A stretch of DNA of 14,578 nt, taken from Minisyncoccota bacterium (lineage in GTDB: Bacteria; Patescibacteriota; Minisyncoccia; Phycocordibacterales; UBA9973). Below the pieces are notes generated by a model that saw nothing but the letters and a program-made list of their open reading frames with translations, searched no databases and was not told where the DNA came from. Within the stretch, counting starts at the first letter, position 1. Each line of letters starts with the position of its first letter. The stretch spans positions 1-14,578 of the forward strand of contig JAGOOL010000013.1 of NCBI GenBank assembly GCA_017992485.1, read 5' to 3'. Positions 1 to 6,523 of this stretch are shown piece after piece. The translations under genes and the position numbers were made by a program.

Positions 1-78
1 CTGACTGATGCTGAGATCGAGCCGATTATGCAAAAGGTTACTGAGGCGTTGAAGGGGAAGGGTTGGGAGGTGAGATAA
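1..78 (+). CDS. pheT: C-terminal fragment, probably phenylalanyl-tRNA synthetase beta chain
   Basis: The window opens inside a reading frame that gives 25 residues, LTDAEIEPIMQKVTEALKGK followed by GWEVR, and then TAA. The pattern 'LTD-E-(I/V)...(I/V)..AL....(G)..(L/V)R-stop' is how the FDX-ACB (anticodon-binding) domain ends PheRS beta chains. In that family a conserved 'TLTDEEV' precedes the last helix and the protein ends in -LR. PheT would charge tRNA-Phe as part of the alpha2beta2 enzyme. Only the last helix is visible, so the call rests on a short stretch. No second domain or neighbour confirms it. Confidence 0.5.
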   Translation: MTDAEIEPIMQKVTEALKGKGWEVR

Positions 79-86
79 AAAGAAAT

Positions 87-117
87 AGCAGTTCATATCA
101 TTTTGATACGAACTGCT
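87..117 (-). terminator. Hairpin terminator overlapping the stop of the small antisense gene
   Basis: A 14-bp stem (87-100 with 104-117) encloses a 3-base loop. The single non-Watson-Crick position (95/109) is A-C in plus-strand RNA but a tolerated G-U in minus-strand RNA. On the minus strand the hairpin is followed by the U-rich run TATTTCTTTTTATC. The TAG stop of the antisense gene (116-118) lies in the stem base. Orientation is therefore best read as minus, though it may also stop transcripts leaving the upstream plus-strand gene. Confidence 0.7.
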
Positions 118-367
118 AGATGGCTTTAATGAAAGCCCAACACAAGAGAACAGGGAAGAGAATGAACAAAAAGACAAAGAGGGTAAATCCGGTAACCCAT
201 GGAATAGTTTTTGGCGTCCTTGCATATGTACTTCGGTGCCAATCAAGAAAAGAACGATATCCTTTTCTACAAGTTTTCCATGTCCATTTTATTTCTTTAC
301 CTATATTCCTTACAAATCTCTCCCCAAAACCTCTGGCTGATCGGAAGTGGTTTATAGCTTTTGCCAT
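116..367 (-). CDS. Small basic protein with one C-terminal membrane segment, unknown function
   Basis: This is an 83-aa protein if it starts at the ATG at 367. An in-frame TTG at 412 would add 15 residues but has no support. The first 55 residues are basic and aromatic-rich, with many K, R, W and Y. A single hydrophobic segment follows (residues about 57-79, VTGFTLFVFLFILFPVLLCW), with only four residues after it. This is a tail-anchored layout with the basic part predicted to stay in the cytoplasm. A -10 box (TATAAT, complement of 384-389) lies 16 bases before the ATG with no Shine-Dalgarno sequence. A terminator hairpin overlaps the stop codon, and the promoter plus terminator argue that this is a real single-gene unit. 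I recognise no family. Confidence 0.6.
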   Translation of the reverse strand: MAKAINHFRSARGFGERFVRNIGKEIKWTWKTCRKGYRSFLDWHRSTYARTPKTIPWVTGFTLFVFLFILFPVLLCWAFIKAI

Positions 368-481
368 AAGGAGAATTTCCCATATTATATAACTTAAATT
401 ATATATAGTCAAATATACTCAAAACCCCTTATATTTCAAGCGATATTCTCCACATTTTCCCTCGCATTTACCTCTAAAAAA

Positions 482-490
482 TGCTATACT
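482..490 (+). promoter_or_regulatory. Extended -10 promoter of gyrB
   Basis: TGC followed by TATACT (TATACT at 485-490) forms an extended -10 element. No convincing -35 is visible, as is common for TGn promoters. Transcription should start at about 497, leaving roughly four bases before the ATG at 501. Confidence 0.65.
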
Positions 491-500
491 TTTGGGACAT

Positions 501-2597
501 ATGGCCAAAGATACAGAAGAGAAAAAGCCGAAGAAAGGCAATTACGGAGCGGAGGCAATTTCAGTCCTTGAAGGTCTCGAACCAGTCCGCAAACGTCCCG
601 GAATGTACATCGGTACAACAGGTATCGATGGTCTCCACCACCTCATTTGGGAAATATTCGACAACTCGCGCGACGAAGCCATGGGTGGCTTTTGTAATCG
701 CATCGAAGTCGTTCTCCTTCCCGGCAACAAAATTCGCGTCGCCGACAACGGCCGCGGTATTCCAACTGGCATTCACCCAAAGACAAAGGTTTCAGCTCTT
801 GAAACTGTTATGACAACACTTCACGCCGGAGGTAAATTCGGCGGTGATGATTCTGGTTACAAAGTTTCTGGCGGTCTCCATGGTGTGGGTGCTTCTGTTG
901 TGAACGCTCTTTCAGTCTACACTCGCGCCGAAGTTCACCGCGAAGGCGCTATTTTCATGCAGGAATATTCTCAGGGTAAGAAAAAAGCTGCAGTCAAAAA
1001 GGTTGGTACTTCAAAGGCGACCGGTACAATCATTACCTTCCAGCCAGACGGCATCATTTTCCCTGATACAACTTTCAACTTTGAAACGGTTGTTAACCAT
1101 CTGCGTCAGCAAGCGTATCTCGTTTCTTCTCTTCGCATCGAGATAGTTGATGCCCGCGAATACAAAGGCAAACTTGATGACACTGAGACATATTGGATCA
1201 AAGATCTCGGTCTCGAACTTCCATCGACTTCATTCTTCTTTGAAGGCGGTCTTGTTTCACTCGTTAAATTCACCAACAAACACCACAAGCCAGTTCACGA
1301 TAAAATTTTCTATGTTGAAAAAGAAATCGACGGCGTCGGTGTTGAAGTTGCACTCCAGTATGTCGATGACATGGCTGATCGCCTCATGCCATTTGCCAAC
1401 AACATCTACACTGCAGAAGGCGGTACTCACGTTGCCGGTTTCAAAATGGCGCTCACTCGTTTAGTAAATGCTTTCGCTAAGAAAAATAATATCCTCAAAG
1501 AAGTCGATGGCGGCTTTACTGGCGACGACGTTCTCGAAGGTTTGACGGCAATCATTTCTGTTAAGCTCGCTGAAATTCAGTTCGAAGGCCAGACAAAAGG
1601 TAAACTCGGTTCAACCGAAGCGCAGGGCGCAGTGCAGAAAGTATTCGGCGAAGCATTTGAACAATACCTTGAAGAAAATCCAGATGACGCAAAGGGTATC
1701 ATCGGCAAAGCTGTTCTTGCTCTTCGCGCTCGCAAAGCTGCAAAAGCTGCCAAGGATTCGATTCTCCGCAAAGGCGCACTCGAAGGCATGACGCTTCCGG
1801 GCAAGCTCTCAGACTGTCAGTCAAAAGATGCTAGTGAATCAGAAGTCTTCATCGTAGAGGGAGACTCTGCGGGTGGTACAGCCAAAATGGGACGCGACCG
1901 AAAGACACAGGCGGTTCTTCCTTTGCGCGGTAAAATCCTCAACGTTGAACGCGCCCGACTCGATCGCATGCTCGGTAGCGAGCAGATCAAGAACCTCGTC
2001 ATTGCGATGGGTACTTCAATTGGCGACACGATGGATATTTCAAAAATCCGCTACCACAAAATTATTCTCGCAACCGATGCCGACGTGGACGGTGCCCACA
2101 TTCGTACGCTCATTTTGACGCTCATGTTCCGATACTTCCGCAGTGTTATTGATGCTGGTTACGTTTACATCGCGCAGCCGCCACTCTATAAGATCAAGCG
2201 AGGTAAAGAAATTCACTACGCATATACTGATGAAGACAAAAATAAAATTCTCGGCAAGTACGACGATGTTGCTATTGAAGAAATAGAATCGTCTGACGAA
2301 GGTGCAGAGGGTGCCGAAAATGAAGAAGAAGAAAATGAAGAAGAGGCAGGAAAGGGCGGCAAAGCAAAGAAAGCTTCAAACAAAATCCACATTCAGCGAT
2401 ACAAAGGTCTCGGTGAAATGAACGCTGACGAACTTTGGGAAACAACAATGGATCCAGCTCGCCGTATTCTCAAGCAGGTAACTATCGATGATGCAGAAGA
2501 AGCCAACAAGGTTTTTGACACACTCATGGGTTCAGAAGTTGCTCCGCGCAAATCATTCATCCAGTCCAATGCGAAGATGGCGAATTTGGATATCTAG
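501..2597 (+). CDS. gyrB: DNA gyrase subunit B
   Basis: This is the ATPase subunit of DNA gyrase (type IIA topoisomerase), 698 aa from the ATG at 501. It drives ATP-dependent negative supercoiling with GyrA. The GHKL ATPase domain shows E51 in EIFDNSRDEA, ADNGRGIP (81-88) and the lid GGLHGVG (124-130). The transducer carries the QTK loop, EGQTKGKLG, with its lysine at 366. The TOPRIM domain shows IVEGDSAGG (451-459), PLRGKILNVE and the DADVD metal site (526-530). The tail has RYKGLGEMNADELW. It lacks the long E. coli-type insert and is nearer the roughly 640-aa short form, but carries an extra acidic then Lys-rich stretch at about 590-627. An in-frame TTG at 492 lies directly behind the -10 box and cannot be the start. 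ParE is the alternative, but the motif set favours GyrB. gyrA is not in the window. Confidence 0.95.
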   Translation: MAKDTEEKKPKKGNYGAEAISVLEGLEPVRKRPGMYIGTTGIDGLHHLIWEIFDNSRDEAMGGFCNRIEVVLLPGNKIRVADNGRGIPTGIHPKTKVSALETVMTTLHAGGKFGGDDSGYKVSGGLHGVGASVVNALSVYTRAEVHREGAIFMQEYSQGKKKAAVKKVGTSKATGTIITFQPDGIIFPDTTFNFETVVNHLRQQAYLVSSLRIEIVDAREYKGKLDDTETYWIKDLGLELPSTSFFFEGGLVSLVKFTNKHHKPVHDKIFYVEKEIDGVGVEVALQYVDDMADRLMPFANNIYTAEGGTHVAGFKMALTRLVNAFAKKNNILKEVDGGFTGDDVLEGLTAIISVKLAEIQFEGQTKGKLGSTEAQGAVQKVFGEAFEQYLEENPDDAKGIIGKAVLALRARKAAKAAKDSILRKGALEGMTLPGKLSDCQSKDASESEVFIVEGDSAGGTAKMGRDRKTQAVLPLRGKILNVERARLDRMLGSEQIKNLVIAMGTSIGDTMDISKIRYHKIILATDADVDGAHIRTLILTLMFRYFRSVIDAGYVYIAQPPLYKIKRGKEIHYAYTDEDKNKILGKYDDVAIEEIESSDEGAEGAENEEEENEEEAGKGGKAKKASNKIHIQRYKGLGEMNADELWETTMDPARRILKQVTIDDAEEANKVFDTLMGSEVAPRKSFIQSNAKMANLDI

Positions 2598-2660
2598 TCA
2601 GGTTTTTGGAGGGCTGCGTTCAGCTTGTCCTGAAATGACCACCTTAAAATTTCCTTTAGA

Positions 2661-2697
2661 AATAATAAAATCCCTCATAGTGAGGGATTTTATTATT
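2661..2697. terminator. Bidirectional terminator between gyrB and thrS
   Basis: A perfect 17-bp inverted repeat (2661-2677 with 2681-2697) has a 3-base TAG loop. The core is TCCCTCA/TGAGGGA. The outer stem is A/T-only, so U-runs occur in both directions. It lies between the convergent gyrB and thrS and should serve both. Confidence 0.9.
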
Positions 2698-2717
2698 AGA
2701 CAATTTTTTATTTGTTA

Positions 2718-4505
2718 CTATTTTCGCTCTTTAATTTCTTCTGAGATTTTCTTAATGAAGTCTTCAGCTGAATATGCTTCCTTTGTGCCGTCGCGCTTTT
2801 CGATAGCAAGTGAACCAGATTCAATTTCTTTGTCACCCATAACGATGATGTATGGAGTGTGCATAGTTTTGGCAGCGTGAATACGTTTGCCGAGACTATT
2901 GTTGTCATCGTACACTTCTGCACGAATCATTTCAGAGCGGAGTTTGTTTTGCAATTCTTTTGCCGCAGCAACATGTGTCTCTTTGACTGGAACGATTGCA
3001 ACTTGAAGTGGTGCGAGCCAAGTTGGGAAGTTTCCCGCGTAGTGTTCAATCAAGAAACCAATAAAGCGTTCGTGTGTACCGAGTGGTGCGCGGTGAATGC
3101 AGAGCGGTGTTTTTTGTGTACCGTCTTTATCTGTATAGACGAGACCAAAGCGAGCTGGTACTGCAAAGTCGACTTGGTTTGTAGCAAGGGTAAATTCACG
3201 GCCGATTGCGCTCCAAACTTGAACGTCGATTTTTGGACCATAGAATGCGGCTTCGTTTGGAACTTCAACGAAAGGAATGTTTGATTCGATCAAAACATTA
3301 CGAACCATGTCTTCTGTTTTCTTCCAGAGTTCTGGTTGGTCAACATATTTTTCACCAAGTTTCTTTGGGTCGTGAGTTGAAAGACGCATGACGTATTTGT
3401 CGACGCCGAAGATTTTGAAATATTTCAAATACATTTCGTTCACAGCGCGGAATTCATCTGCGAATTGTTCTTCAGTACAGTAGATGTGCGCATCGTTCAT
3501 TGAGAGAGATCGAACACGCATGAGACCAAAGAGTTCTCCGGATTTTTCGTGACGATAGACAGTTCCGTATTCAGCAAGACGAAGTGGAAGATCGCGGTAT
3601 GACTTTGGGCGAGCCGCGAATACTTTGTGGTGGTGCGGACAGTTCATTGCACGCAAGTAGTATTTGCCGCCATCATATTCCATTGGTGGATACATTGAAT
3701 CTTCGTAGTAGGGAAGGTGACCAGATGTTTTGTACATTGATTCCTTTGCGAGGTGTGGCGTTTTGACGCGATCGTAACCGCCGAGGAATTCAGTTTCCTT
3801 TGCAAGTTTTTCGAGTTCTTCAGTAAGCACGCCGCCGTTTGGAAGCCAGAGCGGAAGACCAGCACCGACATCATCGTCGAAAGAGAAAATATCCATTTCA
3901 GCACCGAGTTTTCGGTGGTCGCGTTTCTCAGCTTCTTCTTTCATTGTTTCGTATTCCTTAAGCTTTCCTTCATCTGCAAATGCTAGGCCGTAAATACGTG
4001 TGAGCATTTTATTTTTTTCACTACCGCGCCAGTAGGCGCCGGCGATGCGATCGAGCTTAAAACCCGTAGTATCAATTTCTTTTGCAGGGTTGTCGAGGTG
4101 GCCGCCGCGACAAAGATCAGTAAATTCGTGCGCTGAGCCCGCGCCAGACGTATATGTAGTTAAACCACTCGCAGTATATTCTTCTATGAGCTCGTGTTTA
4201 AATTCGTTTCCAGGGAAAGCAGCTTTTGCTTCATTTGCTGAAACTTCCTTGCGATCCATGCTTGTCCATGTCGGCAAGATCTCACGCATTTTTGCTTCGA
4301 TCTTAGGCATATCTTCATCGGTGACTTTACCAAGCATATCGATGTCATAGTAAAAGCCATTGTCGATCGCTGGGCCAAGCGTTAGTTTTGAGCCAGGATA
4401 CAGTTCGAGTACCGCCGCACCCAAAAGGTGGGCGAGCGTATGACGGAGAGCGTGGATCTGTTCGGCCTCTGCGGCATTTTTTTCAGTATTTGTTGCGTCG
4501 TTCAT
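2718..4505 (-). CDS. thrS: Threonyl-tRNA synthetase lacking the TGS domain
   Basis: A class II synthetase of 595 aa that attaches threonine to tRNA-Thr. The N-terminal TGS domain of the usual ~640-aa enzyme is absent, and the protein begins almost directly with the editing domain. That domain looks functional: HTLAH (22-26) and the CRGGH element (132-136) supply the HxxxH and CxxxH residues that clear Ser-tRNA-Thr. The catalytic core has the zinc ligands C289 (RAMNCPHH), H340 (NDAHIYC) and H471 (CIHRAPLGTHERF). Motif 2 lies around YRHEKSGELFGLMRVR and motif 3 ends in IEHYAGNFPTWLAP. The anticodon-binding domain is about 500-590. Motif 2 reads VRSLSMNDAH where most bacteria have VRGFTQDDAH. 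It starts at the ATG at 4505, directly behind its own -10 box. Two tRNA-Thr genes lie about 10 kb away. Confidence 0.95.
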   Translation of the reverse strand: MNDATNTEKNAAEAEQIHALRHTLAHLLGAAVLELYPGSKLTLGPAIDNGFYYDIDMLGKVTDEDMPKIEAKMREILPTWTSMDRKEVSANEAKAAFPGNEFKHELIEEYTASGLTTYTSGAGSAHEFTDLCRGGHLDNPAKEIDTTGFKLDRIAGAYWRGSEKNKMLTRIYGLAFADEGKLKEYETMKEEAEKRDHRKLGAEMDIFSFDDDVGAGLPLWLPNGGVLTEELEKLAKETEFLGGYDRVKTPHLAKESMYKTSGHLPYYEDSMYPPMEYDGGKYYLRAMNCPHHHKVFAARPKSYRDLPLRLAEYGTVYRHEKSGELFGLMRVRSLSMNDAHIYCTEEQFADEFRAVNEMYLKYFKIFGVDKYVMRLSTHDPKKLGEKYVDQPELWKKTEDMVRNVLIESNIPFVEVPNEAAFYGPKIDVQVWSAIGREFTLATNQVDFAVPARFGLVYTDKDGTQKTPLCIHRAPLGTHERFIGFLIEHYAGNFPTWLAPLQVAIVPVKETHVAAAKELQNKLRSEMIRAEVYDDNNSLGKRIHAAKTMHTPYIIVMGDKEIESGSLAIEKRDGTKEAYSAEDFIKKISEEIKERK

Positions 4506-4512
4506 ATGGACA

Positions 4513-4521
4513 ATACTATCA
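4513..4521 (-). promoter_or_regulatory. Extended -10 promoter of thrS (leaderless)
   Basis: Read on the minus strand, TGA followed by TAGTAT (complement of 4513-4518) lies exactly 7 bases before the ATG. The predicted transcription start falls on the start codon. No Shine-Dalgarno sequence fits in this space. Confidence 0.55.
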
Positions 4522-4567
4522 CGATGCGACCCCTAAATGAAGCCTTGGGCTGCCTAGTATCGGTTTA

Positions 4568-4595
4568 TTGCAAATATGGGGAAATATGTTACTAT
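4568..4595 (+). promoter_or_regulatory. Promoter of the initiator tRNA gene
   Basis: TTGCAA (4568-4573), a 16-base spacer, and TACTAT (4590-4595) preceded by TGT. This is the clearest two-box promoter in the window, with a predicted start about five bases before the tRNA. Confidence 0.6.
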
Positions 4596-4606
4596 TGTTG
4601 TTACAT

Positions 4607-4677
4607 CGCGGGGTAGAGAAGAGGCATCTCGCAAGGCTCATAACCTTGAGACCCACGTTCGATTCGTGGCCCCGCAA
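4607..4677 (+). tRNA. Initiator tRNA-fMet (CAT)
   Basis: A full cloverleaf of 71 bases. The acceptor is CGCGGGG/CCCCGCA with the C1-A72 mismatch that marks bacterial initiators, and the D-stem has A11-U24, a second initiator mark. The anticodon loop is CTCATAA. Two features are unusual. The D-loop is only 7 bases (AGAGGCA). The anticodon stem is CAAGG/CCTTG, so the 29-41 pair is A-U and only two of the three usual G-C pairs remain (30-40 and 31-39). The variable loop is AGAC and the T-arm CCACG/CGTGG is perfect. CCA is not encoded. Confidence 0.93.
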
Positions 4678-4691
4678 CAATATACATATAG

Positions 4692-4709
4692 CGCCCGCAA
4701 GGGCGTTTT
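4692..4709 (+). terminator. Terminator after tRNA-fMet
   Basis: CGCCC and GGGCG pair around a GCAA tetraloop (4692-4705), followed by TTTTA. It lies 14 bases after the discriminator base of the initiator tRNA, so that tRNA is probably a single-gene transcript. Confidence 0.7.
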
Positions 4710-4732
4710 ATGTTGAAAGGAAAGGAAATATG

Positions 4733-4741
4733 TGTTAATTT
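4733..4741 (+). promoter_or_regulatory. Possible extended -10 for the second CAT tRNA
   Basis: TGT followed by TAATTT (4736-4741) ends 10 bases before the tRNA. It is a plausible start site because the fMet terminator lies just upstream. No -35 is evident and the region is AT-rich, so this is weak. Confidence 0.3.
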
Positions 4742-4751
4742 AATGATACTT

Positions 4752-4824
4752 GTCGGGGTAGCTCAGTTGGTAGAGCACAGGACTCATAAGCCTGGGGTCG
4801 TGGGTTCAATCCCCACCCCCGACA
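4752..4824 (+). tRNA. tRNA-Met (CAT), elongator; tRNA-Ile2 possible
   Basis: A 73-base cloverleaf. The acceptor GTCGGGG/CCCCGAC is fully paired, so it is not an initiator. The D-arm is GCTC/GAGC with loop AGTTGGTA, and the T-arm is GTGGG/CCCAC. The anticodon loop CTCATAA reads CAT. The anticodon stem CAGGA/GCCTG leaves an A31-G39 mismatch at the loop-closing pair. CAT tRNAs are either elongator Met or, after lysidine modification by TilS, tRNA-Ile2, and the sequence alone does not settle which. CCA is not encoded. Confidence 0.85.
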
Positions 4825-4851
4825 CAAGCCGGAATAGTCCGGGAAATTCGC

Positions 4852-4884
4852 ACAAAAGTGGAATATAGGCTATTCTACTTTTGT
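4852..4884 (+). terminator. Hairpin between the second CAT tRNA and tRNA-Asp
   Basis: A 14-bp stem (4852-4865 with 4871-4884, one G-U pair) has a TAGGC loop. The 3' arm is T-rich (TATTCTACTTTTGT), but no clean U-run follows. A smaller hairpin, CCGGA/TCCGG (4829-4842), comes before it. It could be a terminator for the upstream tRNA or a processing structure in a joint transcript. Confidence 0.45.
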
Positions 4885-4905
4885 TGCAAAAAGTTTGCGA
4901 TATAT

Positions 4906-4979
4906 GCGGCCGTAGCTCAACTGGTTAGAGCACTCGCCTGTCACGCGAGAGGTTGCCGGTTCAAGTCCGGTCGGCCGCG
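4906..4979 (+). tRNA. tRNA-Asp (GTC)
   Basis: A 74-base cloverleaf with acceptor GCGGCCG/CGGCCGC, D-arm GCTC/GAGC and anticodon arm CTCGC-CTGTCAC-GCGAG. The anticodon GTC reads GAC/GAU codons. The T-arm GCCGG/CCGGT has one G-U pair. G73 is the Asp discriminator. CCA is not encoded. No clear dedicated promoter is seen. Confidence 0.96.
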
Positions 4980-4994
4980 CAGAATAGGACAGAG

Positions 4995-5020
4995 CACCCC
5001 TAACGGGGTGTTTTGTCTTT
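4995..5020 (+). terminator. Terminator after tRNA-Asp
   Basis: CACCCC (4995-5000) and GGGGTG (5005-5010) pair around TAAC, followed by TTTTGTCTTT. An outer GACA/TGTC pairing may extend the stem. It closes the tRNA cluster. Confidence 0.85.
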
Positions 5021-5072
5021 CTGGGGCAAGGGTAGTTTCCAGTTCCAACCGAGTGTTTAAACGATCATCAGA

Positions 5073-5081
5073 TGCTATTAT
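5073..5081 (+). promoter_or_regulatory. Extended -10 promoter of the 458-aa orphan (leaderless)
   Basis: TGC followed by TATTAT (5076-5081) ends 6 bases before the ATG at 5088, so the transcript is predicted to begin at the start codon. No Shine-Dalgarno sequence is present. Confidence 0.55.
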
Positions 5082-5087
5082 TGTCGC

Positions 5088-6464
5088 ATGGAGTCTCCAG
5101 AAAAAAATACCTCCCAGCCGACAGGAGGAGAGCAAAAAATAAACGAATATATCACTCGTATAAAAGCAGGCGAGTCCAAAGAGGAAATCACGCAAGGGTT
5201 GCCGCCTTCTTTCAAGGATGCAATTGAAAAGGGTCTTTCAAATCAAGAAGTAACTGCAGAAAATGCAGAAAGCCCAAAAGAAGCTGTCAGTCCTGAGCTG
5301 TCAGTTATTCCGCCTCAATATGAAGGGATGGACTCTGAAACATTGGATTTTATCTGGACTGTCCCTGAATATGTAGACCCAGCAAAAACAAAGACTGAAC
5401 TGGAGCGCAAAGCAAAAGCGCTGGAACATTTAAGGGAACAGGAAAATGCAGAACTTGCAATAAAAGCGAGAAAAAATGAAGAAAGTAAACAGATAGAAAA
5501 ACTACGCCAGGAGCTCGGAGCTACTACAGCGAATGAAACAAAAGAAGTAGTTGACCCATTTAAGCATAAAGAAGTAGAGCATTCTTTTGGAGATCATGAA
5601 CAAGCTACTGGTATGTACAATACACTCATGGATATGGGCAAAGGCGCCATGGAGGGTTTCAAAGAAGACGCTATCCGCAAGATTGACCAATACACAAATG
5701 AAATCAAATCAGGCAAGGATAAGGAATATGTATTGAGCGGTGCGCCCGAAGCCTGGAGGAAAGAGGTTGAGCGAAGATTGGCAGGGGAGGAGGGTACAAA
5801 AAAAGAAAAGGAAGTATCCCGATTAGAAGGAATGTCACAGGTTGAATTTGCGACGTATTTGGTGAGTCAAAAAGTTCAGTTCAGTCTCGATAAGATCTAC
5901 GACTTACTCACTGTTAGGCCTGAGCTCAGAACCGCGTTAATGAATTCTTCAGCAGAAGATTGGTCGAAAAATTTCTCCCCAAGCAAAGAATACAAAGAAC
6001 AGGTTCAACGGATTGAGAATAATAAAGAGCTGCGTGGGGACTCAAATCCTGCTTGGACAAGTATGGAAATAAATAATACCGAGAATAAGGAAAAAGACGG
6101 AAGGCATAAGGGCTACGTTACCATGCCATCTAATGATGCTATTTTATTTGCTGAAAATCTTGAGGCGAATATGAAAGACCTGTACCAAGTATTGAAAACA
6201 GCAGGCTACAATGGGTCTTTAAAAGTCCCAGCTTCGCTCAGCGGACTAAAGTTGCGTTTTGATAATATCGTCATGCACGGAGCGACAGAAAAAGATGTGG
6301 ACCTCGCACTCCCAATCATTGAGGAATTCCTCGCATCAAAAAACCTGCATGTTGAAGGTACAAAGAAAGGAATTGACCAAAAAAATGAGGAGGGAAAAAA
6401 GAAATCCCACACCGAGTTACTAGCTGAGAAAGTTTTTGATCAGATTAACAGCAAAAAGGTATAA
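5088..6464 (+). CDS. Orphan 458-aa cytoplasmic protein with a duplicated 33-residue motif
   Basis: I do not recognise this gene. It encodes a very charged protein with no signal peptide or membrane segment. A 33-residue motif occurs twice without gaps: residues 18-50 (INEYITRIKAGESKEEI onward) and 199-231 (IDQYTNEIKSGKDKEYV onward). Eleven positions are identical, following I--Y---IK-G--KE----G-P--------E--L. Between the copies lies a Glu/Lys-rich stretch (about 100-145), probably a long helix or coiled coil. The C-terminal third (about 340-425) is more hydrophobic and looks folded, with YVTMPSNDAILFAENLEANM and LRFDNIVMHG. The last 30 residues are again Lys-rich. A tRNA terminator and its own leaderless promoter precede it. 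The -10 box of the next unit overlaps its stop codon. Confidence 0.85.
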   Translation: MESPEKNTSQPTGGEQKINEYITRIKAGESKEEITQGLPPSFKDAIEKGLSNQEVTAENAESPKEAVSPELSVIPPQYEGMDSETLDFIWTVPEYVDPAKTKTELERKAKALEHLREQENAELAIKARKNEESKQIEKLRQELGATTANETKEVVDPFKHKEVEHSFGDHEQATGMYNTLMDMGKGAMEGFKEDAIRKIDQYTNEIKSGKDKEYVLSGAPEAWRKEVERRLAGEEGTKKEKEVSRLEGMSQVEFATYLVSQKVQFSLDKIYDLLTVRPELRTALMNSSAEDWSKNFSPSKEYKEQVQRIENNKELRGDSNPAWTSMEINNTENKEKDGRHKGYVTMPSNDAILFAENLEANMKDLYQVLKTAGYNGSLKVPASLSGLKLRFDNIVMHGATEKDVDLALPIIEEFLASKNLHVEGTKKGIDQKNEEGKKKSHTELLAEKVFDQINSKKV

Positions 6465-6465
6465 T
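6460..6465 (+). promoter_or_regulatory. -10 box overlapping the stop of the 458-aa orphan
   Basis: A consensus TATAAT lies across the TAA stop (6462-6464). It is 8 bases before the ATG of the 14-codon ORF at 6474, the same geometry as the leaderless promoters elsewhere in the window. Confidence 0.5.
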
Positions 6466-6473
6466 AAATCATT

Positions 6474-6518
6474 ATGGCCACCAAATATGACGATGGTGTA
6501 AAGTCGGTTAACTTCTAG
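6474..6518 (+). other. 14-codon ORF (possible leader peptide) before the 208-aa orphan
   Basis: ATG to TAG encodes MATKYDDGVKSVNF. It begins 8 bases after a consensus -10 box and ends 5 bases before the ATG of the next gene. Because of its position it would be the first ORF on that mRNA. It could be a leader peptide feeding reinitiation, a remnant of a lost gene start, or chance. The promoter position is the only support. Confidence 0.3.
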
Positions 6519-6523
6519 TTTCC

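Noticed and set aside
381..383. Alternative minus-strand ATG in another frame, giving a 28-codon ORF before the small membrane protein
   Set aside because: No recognisable product and shorter than the promoter-supported gene it overlaps.
492..500. TTG start for gyrB three codons upstream
   Set aside because: It lies two bases after the -10 box, before any possible transcription start; the ATG at 501 fits.
4858..5142. 94-codon ORF across tRNA-Asp (contains VAQLVRALACHARGCRFKSG)
   Set aside because: This is the well-known false protein made by translating a tRNA gene; the tRNA-Asp cloverleaf and terminator explain the sequence.
4941..5195. Reverse 84-codon ORF ending RGRPDLNRQPLA
   Set aside because: Antisense translation of tRNA-Asp and the start of the 458-aa gene; the same kind of artefact.
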